A stretch of DNA of 9,936 nt, taken from positions 1 through 9,936 of the forward strand of contig JAGLIU010000240.1 of the NCBI GenBank assembly GCA_023142805.1. Reading direction: 5' to 3'. Shown one piece after another: positions 1-5,435 of this stretch (its first letter is position 1; each line of letters opens with the position of its first letter). The DNA comes from Candidatus Omnitrophota bacterium. Lineage in GTDB: Bacteria; Omnitrophota; Gorgyraeia; Tantalellales; Tantalellaceae. The notes beneath the pieces were generated by a model. It searched no databases, was not told where the DNA came from, and worked only from the letters and a program-made list of their open reading frames with translations. Made by a program: the position numbers and the translations under genes.

Positions 1-210
1 GATACCATAGAGAGAGATATACGTCCGCCATTGAGATCCGACGGTGGAGATATTGAGCTTGTAGGTGTTGACCGGAATAAAGTATATGTAAGATTTTTGG
101 GAGCGTGTTTGGGGTGTCCGTCTACCGGTGTTACTTTAAAGGTTTTGGTCGAATCCAAGCTTAAGGAATTTGTTGATGAAAATATAGAAGTAGAAGAGGT
201 TTCCGAATGA
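1..210 (+). CDS. NifU/Nfu C-terminal domain protein, 5'-truncated by window edge
   Basis: An open frame runs from the first base to the TGA at 208-210 and gives 69 residues with no start codon in view, so the gene begins upstream of the window. The peptide has the Nfu-domain pattern: a PPLRSDGGDIELVGV stretch near its start, then GACLGCPSTG with the CxxC pair that in this family binds a transient [4Fe-4S] cluster. Known role of the family: scaffold or carrier delivering Fe-S clusters to apoproteins in the cytoplasm. Its stop overlaps the start of the cysteine desulfurase by ATGA, so the two are almost certainly translated together. Only the Nfu domain is visible; whether the full protein also has the IscU-like and ferredoxin-like domains of NifU, or is a stand-alone Nfu, cannot be told here. 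CxLGC instead of the more common CxSGC is a minor variation. Confidence 0.88.
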   Translation, partial: DTIERDIRPPLRSDGGDIELVGVDRNKVYVRFLGACLGCPSTGVTLKVLVESKLKEFVDENIEVEEVSE

Positions 211-1373
211 ACAAATTGGTATATGTTGATAATAACGCTACGACGAAAGTCGCGTCCGAAGTATTTGAGGCAATGAAACCTTTCCTGACCGAAAAATACG
301 GGAATCCTTCCAGTATGCATACTTTTGGGGGGAGTCTGCGTAAAGATGTTGAATTAGCCAGAGAAAAAACCGCGCATTTTTTGGGGGCTGCTGATCCGGC
401 CGAGGTTATGTTTACGAGTTGCGGGACCGAAAGCGATAACGCGGCGATAATCGGTACGTTAAAAACATGTCCGAAAAAGAGACATATAATAACAACAAAA
501 GTGGAACACGCGGCGGTACTTAATTTGTGTCAGTATATGGAAACAGTAGGCTACCGGGTTACGTATCTTGATGTAGATGAGGATGGGATGCTTGATCTGA
601 ACACATTAAAGTCCGCTATAAATGATGATACCGCGATAATTTCTATCATGTACGCTAATAATGAGACAGGAGATATCTTTCCCGTAGAAGAGATAGCGGA
701 GATCGCTAAAGCAAAAAATGTGGTTTTTCATATAGACGCGGTTCAAGCGGCGGGGAAGATACCTTTTAAACTGACAGAACTTTCCGCGGATCTTGTTTCT
801 ATCTCGGGACATAAGCTTCATGCCCCGAAGGGGGTAGGTGTTCTGTACATAAGGAGAGGGACGAAGTTCAAGCCATTTTTAATAGGGGGACACCAGGAAC
901 ATAGCCGGCGCGGGGGTACTGAGAACGTAGCCTCTATTGTGGGATTGGGTAAGGCTTGTGAACTAACGGAAAAATATTTTGACGAAAAAATGGGTGAAGT
1001 AAAAAGACTGCGGGATAAGTTGGAAGACGCTATACTGAATGATATTTCGGATTCAAAATTAAATGGGAATAAAGACGCGAGACTTCCTAATACCACAAAT
1101 ATTGGATTTGAGTTCGTAGAAGGCGAAGCGATCCTACTTATGCTGGATGCTGAGGGGATAGCCGCTTCATCCGGGTCGGCATGTGCTTCAGGGTCCCTGG
1201 CTCCTTCACATGTTCTAAGGGCTATGGGGGTGCCTTTTACTTTTATCCAGGGCTCGATCCGATTCAGTCTTAGCCGGTATAACACAGAGGAAGAAATAGA
1301 TCATATTATCAAACATTTACCTCCGATCATTAAAAAACTACGAAATATCTCACCTTACGTAAAAAACAAATAG
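207..1373 (+). CDS. nifS: NifS-type cysteine desulfurase
   Basis: This 388-residue PLP enzyme converts L-cysteine to alanine and passes the sulfur as a persulfide to a scaffold such as the NifU/Nfu protein encoded just upstream. Visible landmarks in order are the N-terminal YVDNNATTKV, ANNETGD (PLP pocket), HIDAVQAAGK, and SGHKLHAPKG, where Lys203 is the expected Schiff-base lysine. The segment SSGSACASGSLAPSH carries the expected catalytic Cys326. The short Cys loop marks it as a group I desulfurase (NifS/IscS type) rather than SufS, and its length matches the family. The ATG overlaps the upstream stop (ATGA), with GAAGAGG a few bases before it. Without nitrogenase genes in view, a housekeeping Fe-S role is as likely as a nitrogen-fixation role; the proteins encoded downstream use mostly mononuclear or diiron sites. 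Function is sure, the NifS versus IscS naming less so. Confidence 0.95.
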   Translation: MNKLVYVDNNATTKVASEVFEAMKPFLTEKYGNPSSMHTFGGSLRKDVELAREKTAHFLGAADPAEVMFTSCGTESDNAAIIGTLKTCPKKRHIITTKVEHAAVLNLCQYMETVGYRVTYLDVDEDGMLDLNTLKSAINDDTAIISIMYANNETGDIFPVEEIAEIAKAKNVVFHIDAVQAAGKIPFKLTELSADLVSISGHKLHAPKGVGVLYIRRGTKFKPFLIGGHQEHSRRGGTENVASIVGLGKACELTEKYFDEKMGEVKRLRDKLEDAILNDISDSKLNGNKDARLPNTTNIGFEFVEGEAILLMLDAEGIAASSGSACASGSLAPSHVLRAMGVPFTFIQGSIRFSLSRYNTEEEIDHIIKHLPPIIKKLRNISPYVKNK

Positions 1374-1437
1374 TTTTTATCATGTTTTTTAAAAAAACAT
1401 TGATCGTAATTGTTATGGGAAACTTACAAGTGATCAT

Positions 1438-1455
1438 AAAAAACGGCGTTTTTTT
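1438..1455 (+). terminator. Weak AT-rich hairpin after nifS
   Basis: Six A plus C (1438-1444), a GGC loop and G plus seven T (1448-1455) form a self-complementary element ending in a T-run, 65 bases after the nifS stop. The stem is nearly all A-T, so it would be a poor terminator on its own. A second AT inverted repeat (ATG-T6 / A6-CAT, 1382-1400) lies closer to the stop. Together they may mark the end of the nifU-nifS transcript, but neither is a strong hairpin. Confidence 0.3.
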
Positions 1456-1478
1456 AAATAATACCAGAGTATTAGAAT

Positions 1479-1628
1479 ATGCTAATGTTTGATCGGAAAG
1501 AACTATTGACTTTGGGTTTCTGTAATAACTATGATAAAGAAAGCCGGAGTATAGTTACATCAGGCGGTTATTGTCGAGAGAAGGACGAAAATGTCTTTGA
1601 TGGTCCGTGCGGAAAAGGTGTAGAATAA
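1479..1628 (+). CDS. Possible 49-residue cysteine-containing small protein (doubtful)
   Basis: A frame from ATG 1479 to TAA 1626 encodes 49 residues, with a second in-frame ATG at 1485. I recognise no family. It contains three cysteines (C15, C32, C44), a TSGGYC and an FDGPCGKG stretch, and is otherwise polar. Against it: there is no Shine-Dalgarno before either ATG, the frame is short, and a good-looking promoter (1506-1535) lies inside it. For it: codon choice resembles the neighbours and small Cys-rich proteins are common in redox loci. I would treat it as a candidate only; the region is otherwise the 344-base gap between nifS and the rubredoxin gene. Confidence 0.17.
   Translation: MLMFDRKELLTLGFCNNYDKESRSIVTSGGYCREKDENVFDGPCGKGVE
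1506..1535 (+). promoter_or_regulatory. Candidate sigma-70 type promoter upstream of the rubredoxin operon
   Basis: TTGACT (1506-1511) and TATGAT (1530-1535) each match five of six consensus bases, but the 18-base spacer is slightly long. Transcription would start near 1542 and run about 175 bases to the rubredoxin start. It could act as a second, unregulated promoter beside the operator-covered one at 1646-1673. Confidence 0.35.
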
Positions 1629-1645
1629 GAAAGAAAAGGCAGTGT

Positions 1646-1675
1646 TTGACAAATGATACAAGCATGGTATCATTT
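1646..1675 (+). promoter_or_regulatory. Promoter with embedded operator palindrome controlling the oxidative-stress operon
   Basis: TTGACA (1646-1651) is a perfect -35 box, and TATCAT (1668-1673) lies 16 bases on as a five-of-six -10 box. A perfect 9-bp inverted repeat, AAATGATAC (1651-1659) and GTATCATTT (1667-1675) with 7 bases between, covers the last -35 base, the whole spacer and the whole -10. A dimeric repressor bound there would block RNA polymerase. AT-rich dyads of this size are typical for Fur/PerR-class and Rrf2-class regulators; the sequence is not an exact match to a Fur or PerR box as I know them. The transcript would start near 1680, about 40 bases before the rubredoxin ATG. 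The regulator's identity is inference. Confidence 0.7.
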
Positions 1676-1717
1676 AATGGTAGAACAATAACCTGTAATT
1701 AATAGAAAGGAGAAAAA

Positions 1718-1858
1718 ATGAAAAAATATAAATGTCTGGTATGTGGTTATATTTATGATCCGGCAGAGAATGATAATGTGGCGTTTGCCGATCTTCCTGA
1801 AGATTGGTTGTGTCCGGAATGCGGAGTAGGTAAAGATCAGTTTGAAGAAGAGGGTTGA
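1718..1858 (+). CDS. rd: Rubredoxin (short, 46 residues)
   Basis: A small cytoplasmic one-electron carrier with a single iron held by four cysteines. Both CxxC knuckles are clear: KCLVCGY (C6, C9) and LCPECGVGKDQF (C32, C35), with the typical YIYDPAE after the first and PEDW before the second. It has 46 residues, whereas most rubredoxins have 52-54; the loop between the knuckles lacks about seven residues, as in the known 45-residue Desulfovibrio desulfuricans rubredoxin, which keeps the same DPAE-x-DNV-x-F pattern. The start is clear: GAAAGGAG lies a few bases before ATG 1718. It is the first gene after the operator-covered promoter and heads the operon with desulfoferrodoxin and rubrerythrin, whose electron donor it most likely is. 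Its acidic tail (FEEEG) is normal. Confidence 0.95.
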   Translation: MKKYKCLVCGYIYDPAENDNVAFADLPEDWLCPECGVGKDQFEEEG

Positions 1859-1873
1859 ACGAAGGAGATCCAG

Positions 1874-1886
1874 GCGCTTCAAGCGC
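1874..1886 (+). repeat. Small GC inverted repeat between rubredoxin and desulfoferrodoxin genes
   Basis: GCGCTT-C-AAGCGC is a perfect inverted repeat; as RNA it can fold into a five-pair stem with a TCA loop. No T-run follows, so it is not a terminator. It could protect or process the upstream rubredoxin message, which would help explain different expression within the operon, but it may be chance. Confidence 0.3.
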
Positions 1887-1930
1887 AATAGAAGAAATGG
1901 GTTACAGGATTTTAAGATCAATATAGGCAA

Positions 1931-1949
1931 GGGTTATGGGTTAGGGTTA
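1931..1949 (+). repeat. Three telomere-like GGGTTA hexamers before the desulfoferrodoxin gene
   Basis: GGGTTA occurs at 1931-1936, 1938-1943 and 1944-1949, followed by a run of five G at 1968-1972 at the ribosome-binding site of the next gene. Four G-tracts on the coding strand could in principle form a G-quadruplex in the mRNA leader, though the last loop would be long. No function is shown by the sequence alone. Confidence 0.45.
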
Positions 1950-1978
1950 AAAAACTGGTTTTGATTAGGGGGTGGAGG

Positions 1979-2356
1979 ATGACACGGTTAAGGGAGATAT
2001 ACAAATGTAATGTGTGTGGAAATGTAGTTGAAGTAATGTATGAAGGCGCTCCTGATTTGACATGTTGTGATCAGCTGATGGAAGGGCTTGAAGCGAAGGC
2101 TCAGGATGAAGGAAAGGAAAAACATGTTCCGATCATTGAGGAGACGGAAAAAGGCATAAGAGTTCAAGTGGGCGGTGTTGAGCATCCCATGGAAGATGAG
2201 CATTATATAAAATTTATCGAGGTATTAACCAAAGATAAAGTGATCCGTGCGGAATTGAATCCGGGTCAAAAACCGGAGGCGTGTTTTTGTGCTATGAAAA
2301 CTGAGGTGATAGAAGTAAGGGAATATTGTACGGTACATAATTTGTGGAAGGCATAA
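1979..2356 (+). CDS. dfx: Desulfoferrodoxin, two-iron superoxide reductase
   Basis: Reduces superoxide to hydrogen peroxide in the cytoplasm without releasing oxygen, using electrons usually delivered by rubredoxin. Residues 1-36 are the desulforedoxin domain with its FeS4 ligands C10, C13, C29 and C30. The rest is the superoxide-reductase domain, whose catalytic iron ligands are H49, H69, H75, C117 and H120, with the conserved E47-K48 pair beside the active site. The positions agree almost exactly with well-studied Desulfovibrio/Desulfoarculus proteins, which supports ATG 1979 as start (125 residues) over the upstream in-frame TTG at 1961. The latter has no ribosome-binding site and would add six residues absent from the family. 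GGGGGTG at 1968-1974 is the likely Shine-Dalgarno, with GGAGG abutting the ATG. All ligands are intact, so the enzyme should be functional. Confidence 0.97.
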   Translation: MTRLREIYKCNVCGNVVEVMYEGAPDLTCCDQLMEGLEAKAQDEGKEKHVPIIEETEKGIRVQVGGVEHPMEDEHYIKFIEVLTKDKVIRAELNPGQKPEACFCAMKTEVIEVREYCTVHNLWKA

Positions 2357-2409
2357 TGTTTCCGTAGAGGTGGTTTGGAGAGAGTGAAACAAAAAAAGGA
2401 GGTACTCAG

Positions 2410-2985
2410 ATGGCAACTTTGAAAGGTACAAAAACAGAGAAGAACTTACTCGCGTCGTTTGCCGGGGAGTCGCAGGCACGTAACAGATATACGTATTTTG
2501 CGAGTGTCGCGAAAAAGGCCGGGTATGAACAAATAGCGGCTATTTTCTTGGAAACAGCCGATAATGAAAAAGAGCACGCGAAGAAATTCTTTAAATATTT
2601 GGAAGGCGGGGATGTGGAGATAGTAGCGACATATCCGGGCGGAGTAATAGGGACAACGGAAGAAAATCTTGCCGCGGCTGCCGGTGGAGAAAAAGAGGAA
2701 TGGACAATTTTATATAAAGAGGCTGCCGATGTCGCGGAGAGTGAGGGGCTTGATGATATCGCGGCGACTTTCAGAAGTATCGCTCTGGTTGAAAAACATC
2801 ATGAGCAGAGATATAGAAAACTGCTTAAAAACATAGAAGACGGTAAAGTGTTCAAGAAAGATAGCAGCGTTGAATGGAAATGCCGAAATTGTGGATATGT
2901 ACATGAGGGGGCGGAAGCTCTCGATAAATGTCCCGCGTGTACTCATCCTCTGGCATATTTCGAATTATTATGCGACAATTTCTAG
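2410..2985 (+). CDS. rbr: Rubrerythrin
   Basis: A cytoplasmic NADH-linked peroxidase of anaerobes that reduces hydrogen peroxide to water at a diiron site, taking electrons through its own rubredoxin domain. Residues 1-145 form the ferritin-like four-helix bundle with E20, the E53-xx-H56 motif (DNEKEH) and E128-xx-H131 (EKHH). Residues 155-191 are the C-terminal rubredoxin-like domain with C158/C161 (CRNCGY) and C174/C177 (CPAC). At 191 residues it is full length. A strong AAGGAGGT lies 7 bases before the ATG, suggesting high expression. It sits 53 bases after desulfoferrodoxin, whose peroxide product it would remove, and 18 bases before a second ferritin-like gene. Nothing looks defective. 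Confidence 0.97.
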   Translation: MATLKGTKTEKNLLASFAGESQARNRYTYFASVAKKAGYEQIAAIFLETADNEKEHAKKFFKYLEGGDVEIVATYPGGVIGTTEENLAAAAGGEKEEWTILYKEAADVAESEGLDDIAATFRSIALVEKHHEQRYRKLLKNIEDGKVFKKDSSVEWKCRNCGYVHEGAEALDKCPACTHPLAYFELLCDNF

Positions 2986-3003
2986 CAAAAAAGGAAGCAC
3001 GTT

Positions 3004-3486
3004 ATGGATAAAAGGTTTTCAGGACATGAGATCCTTGAGATCGCTGTTCAAATAGAGAAGAACGCCGGGGATTTTTATTCTAAGCTTGCGGATAAAGCCG
3101 CGGACGCGGAGATTAAGGAAGTTTTTAATTGTCTCGCGGAGATGGAAAAGGGTCATATCGATATTTTTAAGGAAGTGTCTGATGCTGTTTGTGGAGATGC
3201 TCCTGAAGGAGTATATTCTGATGAGTATTTCGCTTATATGAATGCTTTGGCCGGACAATATGTCTTTACGGAAGAGAGTACAGGAATAGACGCGGCGGAA
3301 AAATGCGGATCCATAAAAGAAAGTGTAGATGTTGCGATAGGATTTGAAAAAGATTCTATTCTTTTTTATGAAGAGATAAGAAAGAATGTTCCTGAAAAGG
3401 CGGCAGTATTTGTTGAAAGAATAGTAGAAGAAGAAAAAAAACATCTTCGACAATTATGCGGATTAAAAGGAGGTTGTCAATTATGA
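3004..3486 (+). CDS. Stand-alone ferritin-like diiron protein (rubrerythrin-related)
   Basis: A 160-residue, mostly helical protein with the two-fold ferritin-like pattern. A first helix pair has QIEKNAGDFY and EMEKGHIDIF; a second pair has GFEKDSILFYEEI and EEEKKHLRQL. Each half thus supplies a Glu and an ExxH, enough for a diiron site. It has no rubredoxin domain, and the cysteines present do not form a CxxC iron knuckle, so it needs an outside electron donor, possibly rubredoxin or rubrerythrin. Family members (COG1633-like) are poorly studied; peroxide reduction, iron handling or an oxidase role are all possible. AAGGAAG precedes the ATG, only 18 bases follow the rubrerythrin stop, and its own stop overlaps the glutaredoxin start by ATGA. 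The C-terminal Gly-Gly-Cys (GLKGGCQL) is unusual and places a free cysteine at the tail. Confidence 0.85.
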   Translation: MDKRFSGHEILEIAVQIEKNAGDFYSKLADKAADAEIKEVFNCLAEMEKGHIDIFKEVSDAVCGDAPEGVYSDEYFAYMNALAGQYVFTEESTGIDAAEKCGSIKESVDVAIGFEKDSILFYEEIRKNVPEKAAVFVERIVEEEKKHLRQLCGLKGGCQL

Positions 3487-3716
3487 AAAACGTGAAGGTA
3501 TACTCGTCACCTGCATGTGCTTATTGTGTCAGGGCCAAACAGTTCCTGAAAGATAACAGCGTGGAGTTTGAAGAGATAGATGTGTCGTTAAATCCTGACG
3601 CGGCTCGGGAAATAGTCGAAAAATCGGGACAAATGGGTGTTCCCGTGATTGACATCGAAGGCGAGATAATAGTAGGGTTCGATAAAGGGGAAATAGAAAA
3701 AGCGTTAGGGCTTTAA
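3483..3716 (+). CDS. Glutaredoxin-like (NrdH-type) small thiol carrier
   Basis: A 77-residue thioredoxin-fold protein. It has KVYSSPACAYC with the redox pair C12/C15, then the cis-proline loop MGVPVIDIEG and the C-terminal GFDKGEIEKAL. This is the compact Grx/NrdH pattern found in anaerobes, where a thioredoxin-reductase-like flavoprotein rather than glutathione often reduces it. ATG 3483 is chosen over the longer frame from 3456 for three reasons: the family begins at MKxVKVYSSP, AAAAGGAGG lies 9 bases upstream, and the ATG overlaps the previous stop in ATGA. The downstream gene is an AhpF-like reductase, and a Grx/flavoprotein pair next to rubredoxin is known from Clostridium pasteurianum (Cp9/Cp34). 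It probably reduces protein disulfides or peroxidases in the cytoplasm; its exact partner is not visible. Confidence 0.9.
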   Translation: MKNVKVYSSPACAYCVRAKQFLKDNSVEFEEIDVSLNPDAAREIVEKSGQMGVPVIDIEGEIIVGFDKGEIEKALGL

Positions 3717-3769
3717 GTAGAGTCAAGAGTTGTAAATGTTTGTTACATGACCTGAACATAAGAGGGTTT

Positions 3770-4681
3770 ATGCCGAAGACATACGATTTGATCATTGTTG
3801 GTGCCGGACCGGCGGGTATAACCGCCGGAATATACGCGGCCCGTAAAAAAATGGATTGTTTAGTTATAACAGAAGATATAGGTGGTCAGACGATCTGGAG
3901 CGGGGATGTGGAGAATTATACGGGTTATCGATTTATGACCGGATCGGAACTTGCGTCTAAATTCGAAGAACATATAAAAAAATACAGTATTGGTATTAAA
4001 GAAGGAGAAAGAGTTAATTCTTTAGCTAAAACCGGTGATATTGTGCGGGTTGTTACAAATAAAGATATTTACTATTCAAAAACGGCGATTATCGCTTCCG
4101 GTAAAAGATCAAAAGAATTAGGTGTTCCGGGAGAGAAGGAGTTTAAGCGGAAGGGGCTTACATATTGCGCGACTTGTGACGGACCGTTGTTTCTAGACAA
4201 GAAAGCAGTTGTAGTAGGTGGCGGGAATTCGGCACTGGACGCGGCCTTTCAGCTTACTCGAATAGCGGAAAAAATATACATTGTAAATATGACCGCGGAA
4301 CTTACGGGGGATCCTGTCATGAAGGATAAAGTGACCGGGGATGAAAAGGTAACGATATTCAATGATAGCAAGATAACAGAAGTTTTCGGCGGCAAATTTG
4401 TAGAGGGAGTAAAAATAAAAACTCCCCGATCGGAAGAGGTTTTGGAAGTGGAAGGTGTGTTTGTTGAAATAGGTCTTGTTCCTAATTCGGGATTCACACA
4501 GGGACTTGATAAAAACAAACATGGAGAGATCATTATAAATTGTCAGACCGAAACGAATGTAAAAGGGGTTTTTGCCGCGGGAGATGTGACCAATGTTATT
4601 GAAAAACAGATAATTGTTGCCGCGGGAGAAGGAGCGAAAGCGTCTTTGCAGACATTCAGATATCTGGCAAGAAAAAAATAG
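3770..4681 (+). CDS. Thioredoxin reductase-like flavoprotein, AhpF-type
   Basis: An FAD and pyridine-nucleotide disulfide oxidoreductase of 303 residues. It has the FAD-binding GAGPAG (residues 11-16), the active-site YCATCDGP with C133/C136, a second Rossmann motif VVGGGNSALDAA, and a C-terminal FAD motif GVFAAGDVT followed by the family GEGAKAS segment. It lacks the HRRxxxR signature that binds the NADPH phosphate in classical TrxB; at that place it reads NMTAELTGDPVMKDKV, aligning with the AhpF pattern (APE-x-x-ADQV-x-x-DK). Together with the AhpF-like GVFVEIGLVPN, this suggests NADH preference. It has no N-terminal AhpF thioredoxin-like domain; the Grx encoded 53 bases upstream may play that part. 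ATG 3770 (after AAGAGGG) fits the family start; an upstream in-frame TTG at 3740 would add ten atypical residues. It supplies thiol reducing power to the cluster. Confidence 0.92.
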   Translation: MPKTYDLIIVGAGPAGITAGIYAARKKMDCLVITEDIGGQTIWSGDVENYTGYRFMTGSELASKFEEHIKKYSIGIKEGERVNSLAKTGDIVRVVTNKDIYYSKTAIIASGKRSKELGVPGEKEFKRKGLTYCATCDGPLFLDKKAVVVGGGNSALDAAFQLTRIAEKIYIVNMTAELTGDPVMKDKVTGDEKVTIFNDSKITEVFGGKFVEGVKIKTPRSEEVLEVEGVFVEIGLVPNSGFTQGLDKNKHGEIIINCQTETNVKGVFAAGDVTNVIEKQIIVAAGEGAKASLQTFRYLARKK

Positions 4682-4695
4682 ACAGAATATAGATT

Positions 4696-5328
4696 ATGAC
4701 ACAAGAACTTAAGAAAAAATACTTTGAAAAGAGAAACATTATTAGAAAAAGATTAAAAGAGTTTAATGTTATGGGGGGGGAGACTGATAAGAGGATATTC
4801 AGTGAGCTTTGTTTTTGTATATGTACACCGCAGGCAAAAGCGGTGAACTGCGCGAACGCGGTACTTTTTTTGGATAAGAATGACATTCTTTATAAAGGGG
4901 ATAAAAAACAAATAAGATCCGGTCTTAAGGGAGTGAGGTTCCCTAACAATAAGGCCGGCTATATAGTGGAGACGAGAAGATTGTTTTCTGATGGGGAAAA
5001 GATCAAAATAAAAAACAGGATTGATCCTAAAAATATACAGAAGACACGTCAGTGGTTCGCTGAAAATGTTAAAGGGATAGGGTATAAAGAAGCCAGTCAT
5101 TTTTTAAGGAACATAGGGTTAGGACAGGATCTGGCTATTCTGGACGTTCATGTCTTGAGAAATATGATCAAATATGAAGTTATCAACGACATCCCGAAAA
5201 ACATGAGCAAAAAAAGATATCTGGAGCTGGAAAACAAGCTCCGGGATTTTTCAAAAAATATTAATATACCTATGGCGGAACTTGATCTCCTTTTTTGGTC
5301 AAATGAGACGGGGAAAGTATTTCGATAA
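4696..5328 (+). CDS. ogg: Ogg2-type 8-oxoguanine DNA glycosylase/AP lyase
   Basis: Excises oxidised guanine from DNA and cleaves the abasic site. The 210-residue protein matches the Ogg2 (archaeal and thermophile-type N-glycosylase/DNA lyase) pattern. It has an N-terminal helical domain with the FSELCFCICTPQ segment, then the helix-hairpin-helix VKGIGYKEASHFLRNIG with expected catalytic Lys131. AILDVHVLR follows with Asp150; the 19-residue Lys-Asp spacing equals that of human OGG1. The C-terminus ends LLFWSNETGKVFR, close to the family ending, though the last residue is Arg where known archaeal members end in Lys that contacts the base. The gene starts 14 bases after the reductase stop without an obvious Shine-Dalgarno, so translation may be coupled. 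Its place in a superoxide/peroxide operon makes biological sense as repair of the damage those oxidants cause. Confidence 0.9.
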   Translation: MTQELKKKYFEKRNIIRKRLKEFNVMGGETDKRIFSELCFCICTPQAKAVNCANAVLFLDKNDILYKGDKKQIRSGLKGVRFPNNKAGYIVETRRLFSDGEKIKIKNRIDPKNIQKTRQWFAENVKGIGYKEASHFLRNIGLGQDLAILDVHVLRNMIKYEVINDIPKNMSKKRYLELENKLRDFSKNINIPMAELDLLFWSNETGKVFR

Positions 5329-5404
5329 GCTAAGAAGTGGAGAAGAAAGTGGGTAGTGATCAAGTTAAGGATTGGTATTAGTAACAAAATTGTTTATGGG
5401 GTTG

Positions 5405-5418
5405 TAGTCCATGGACTA
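5405..5418. promoter_or_regulatory. 14-bp perfect palindrome upstream of the efflux permease
   Basis: TAGTCCATGGACTA is a perfect palindrome with no spacer, lying 17 bases before the permease ATG in the 107-base gap after ogg. Having no loop, it is a better protein-binding site than an RNA hairpin. I see no convincing -35/-10 pair in the gap, so the permease-ccdA-tlpA genes may be read from the upstream operon, with this site adding local metal- or redox-dependent control. Function is inferred from position only. Confidence 0.4.
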
Positions 5419-5435
5419 AAAAAAGAAGAGGTTAT

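Noticed and set aside
818..1285. 155-codon open frame on the minus strand
   Set aside because: It lies fully inside nifS, whose + frame matches the family end to end; the minus-strand product has no recognisable motif.
1382..1400. ATG-T6-A-A6-CAT inverted repeat after nifS
   Set aside because: The stem is nearly all A-T with no workable loop and no T-run after it, so it is not called as a separate terminator.
1961..1978. TTG start giving six extra residues to desulfoferrodoxin
   Set aside because: No Shine-Dalgarno precedes it, and numbering from ATG 1979 puts the iron ligands at family positions (H49, H69, H75).
2870..3055. 61-codon + strand frame bridging rubrerythrin and the ferritin-like gene
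   Set aside because: It overlaps the rubredoxin domain of rubrerythrin and the start of the next gene in another frame; both of those are well supported.
3019..3453. 144-codon minus-strand frame rich in Phe, Tyr, Ile and Lys
   Set aside because: It is the antisense of the ferritin-like gene. Its odd composition is what reverse reading of Glu/Lys-rich helices gives.
4753..5100. 115-codon minus-strand frame
   Set aside because: It is antisense to the Ogg2 gene, has no ribosome-binding site, and the + strand protein keeps its catalytic Lys and Asp.
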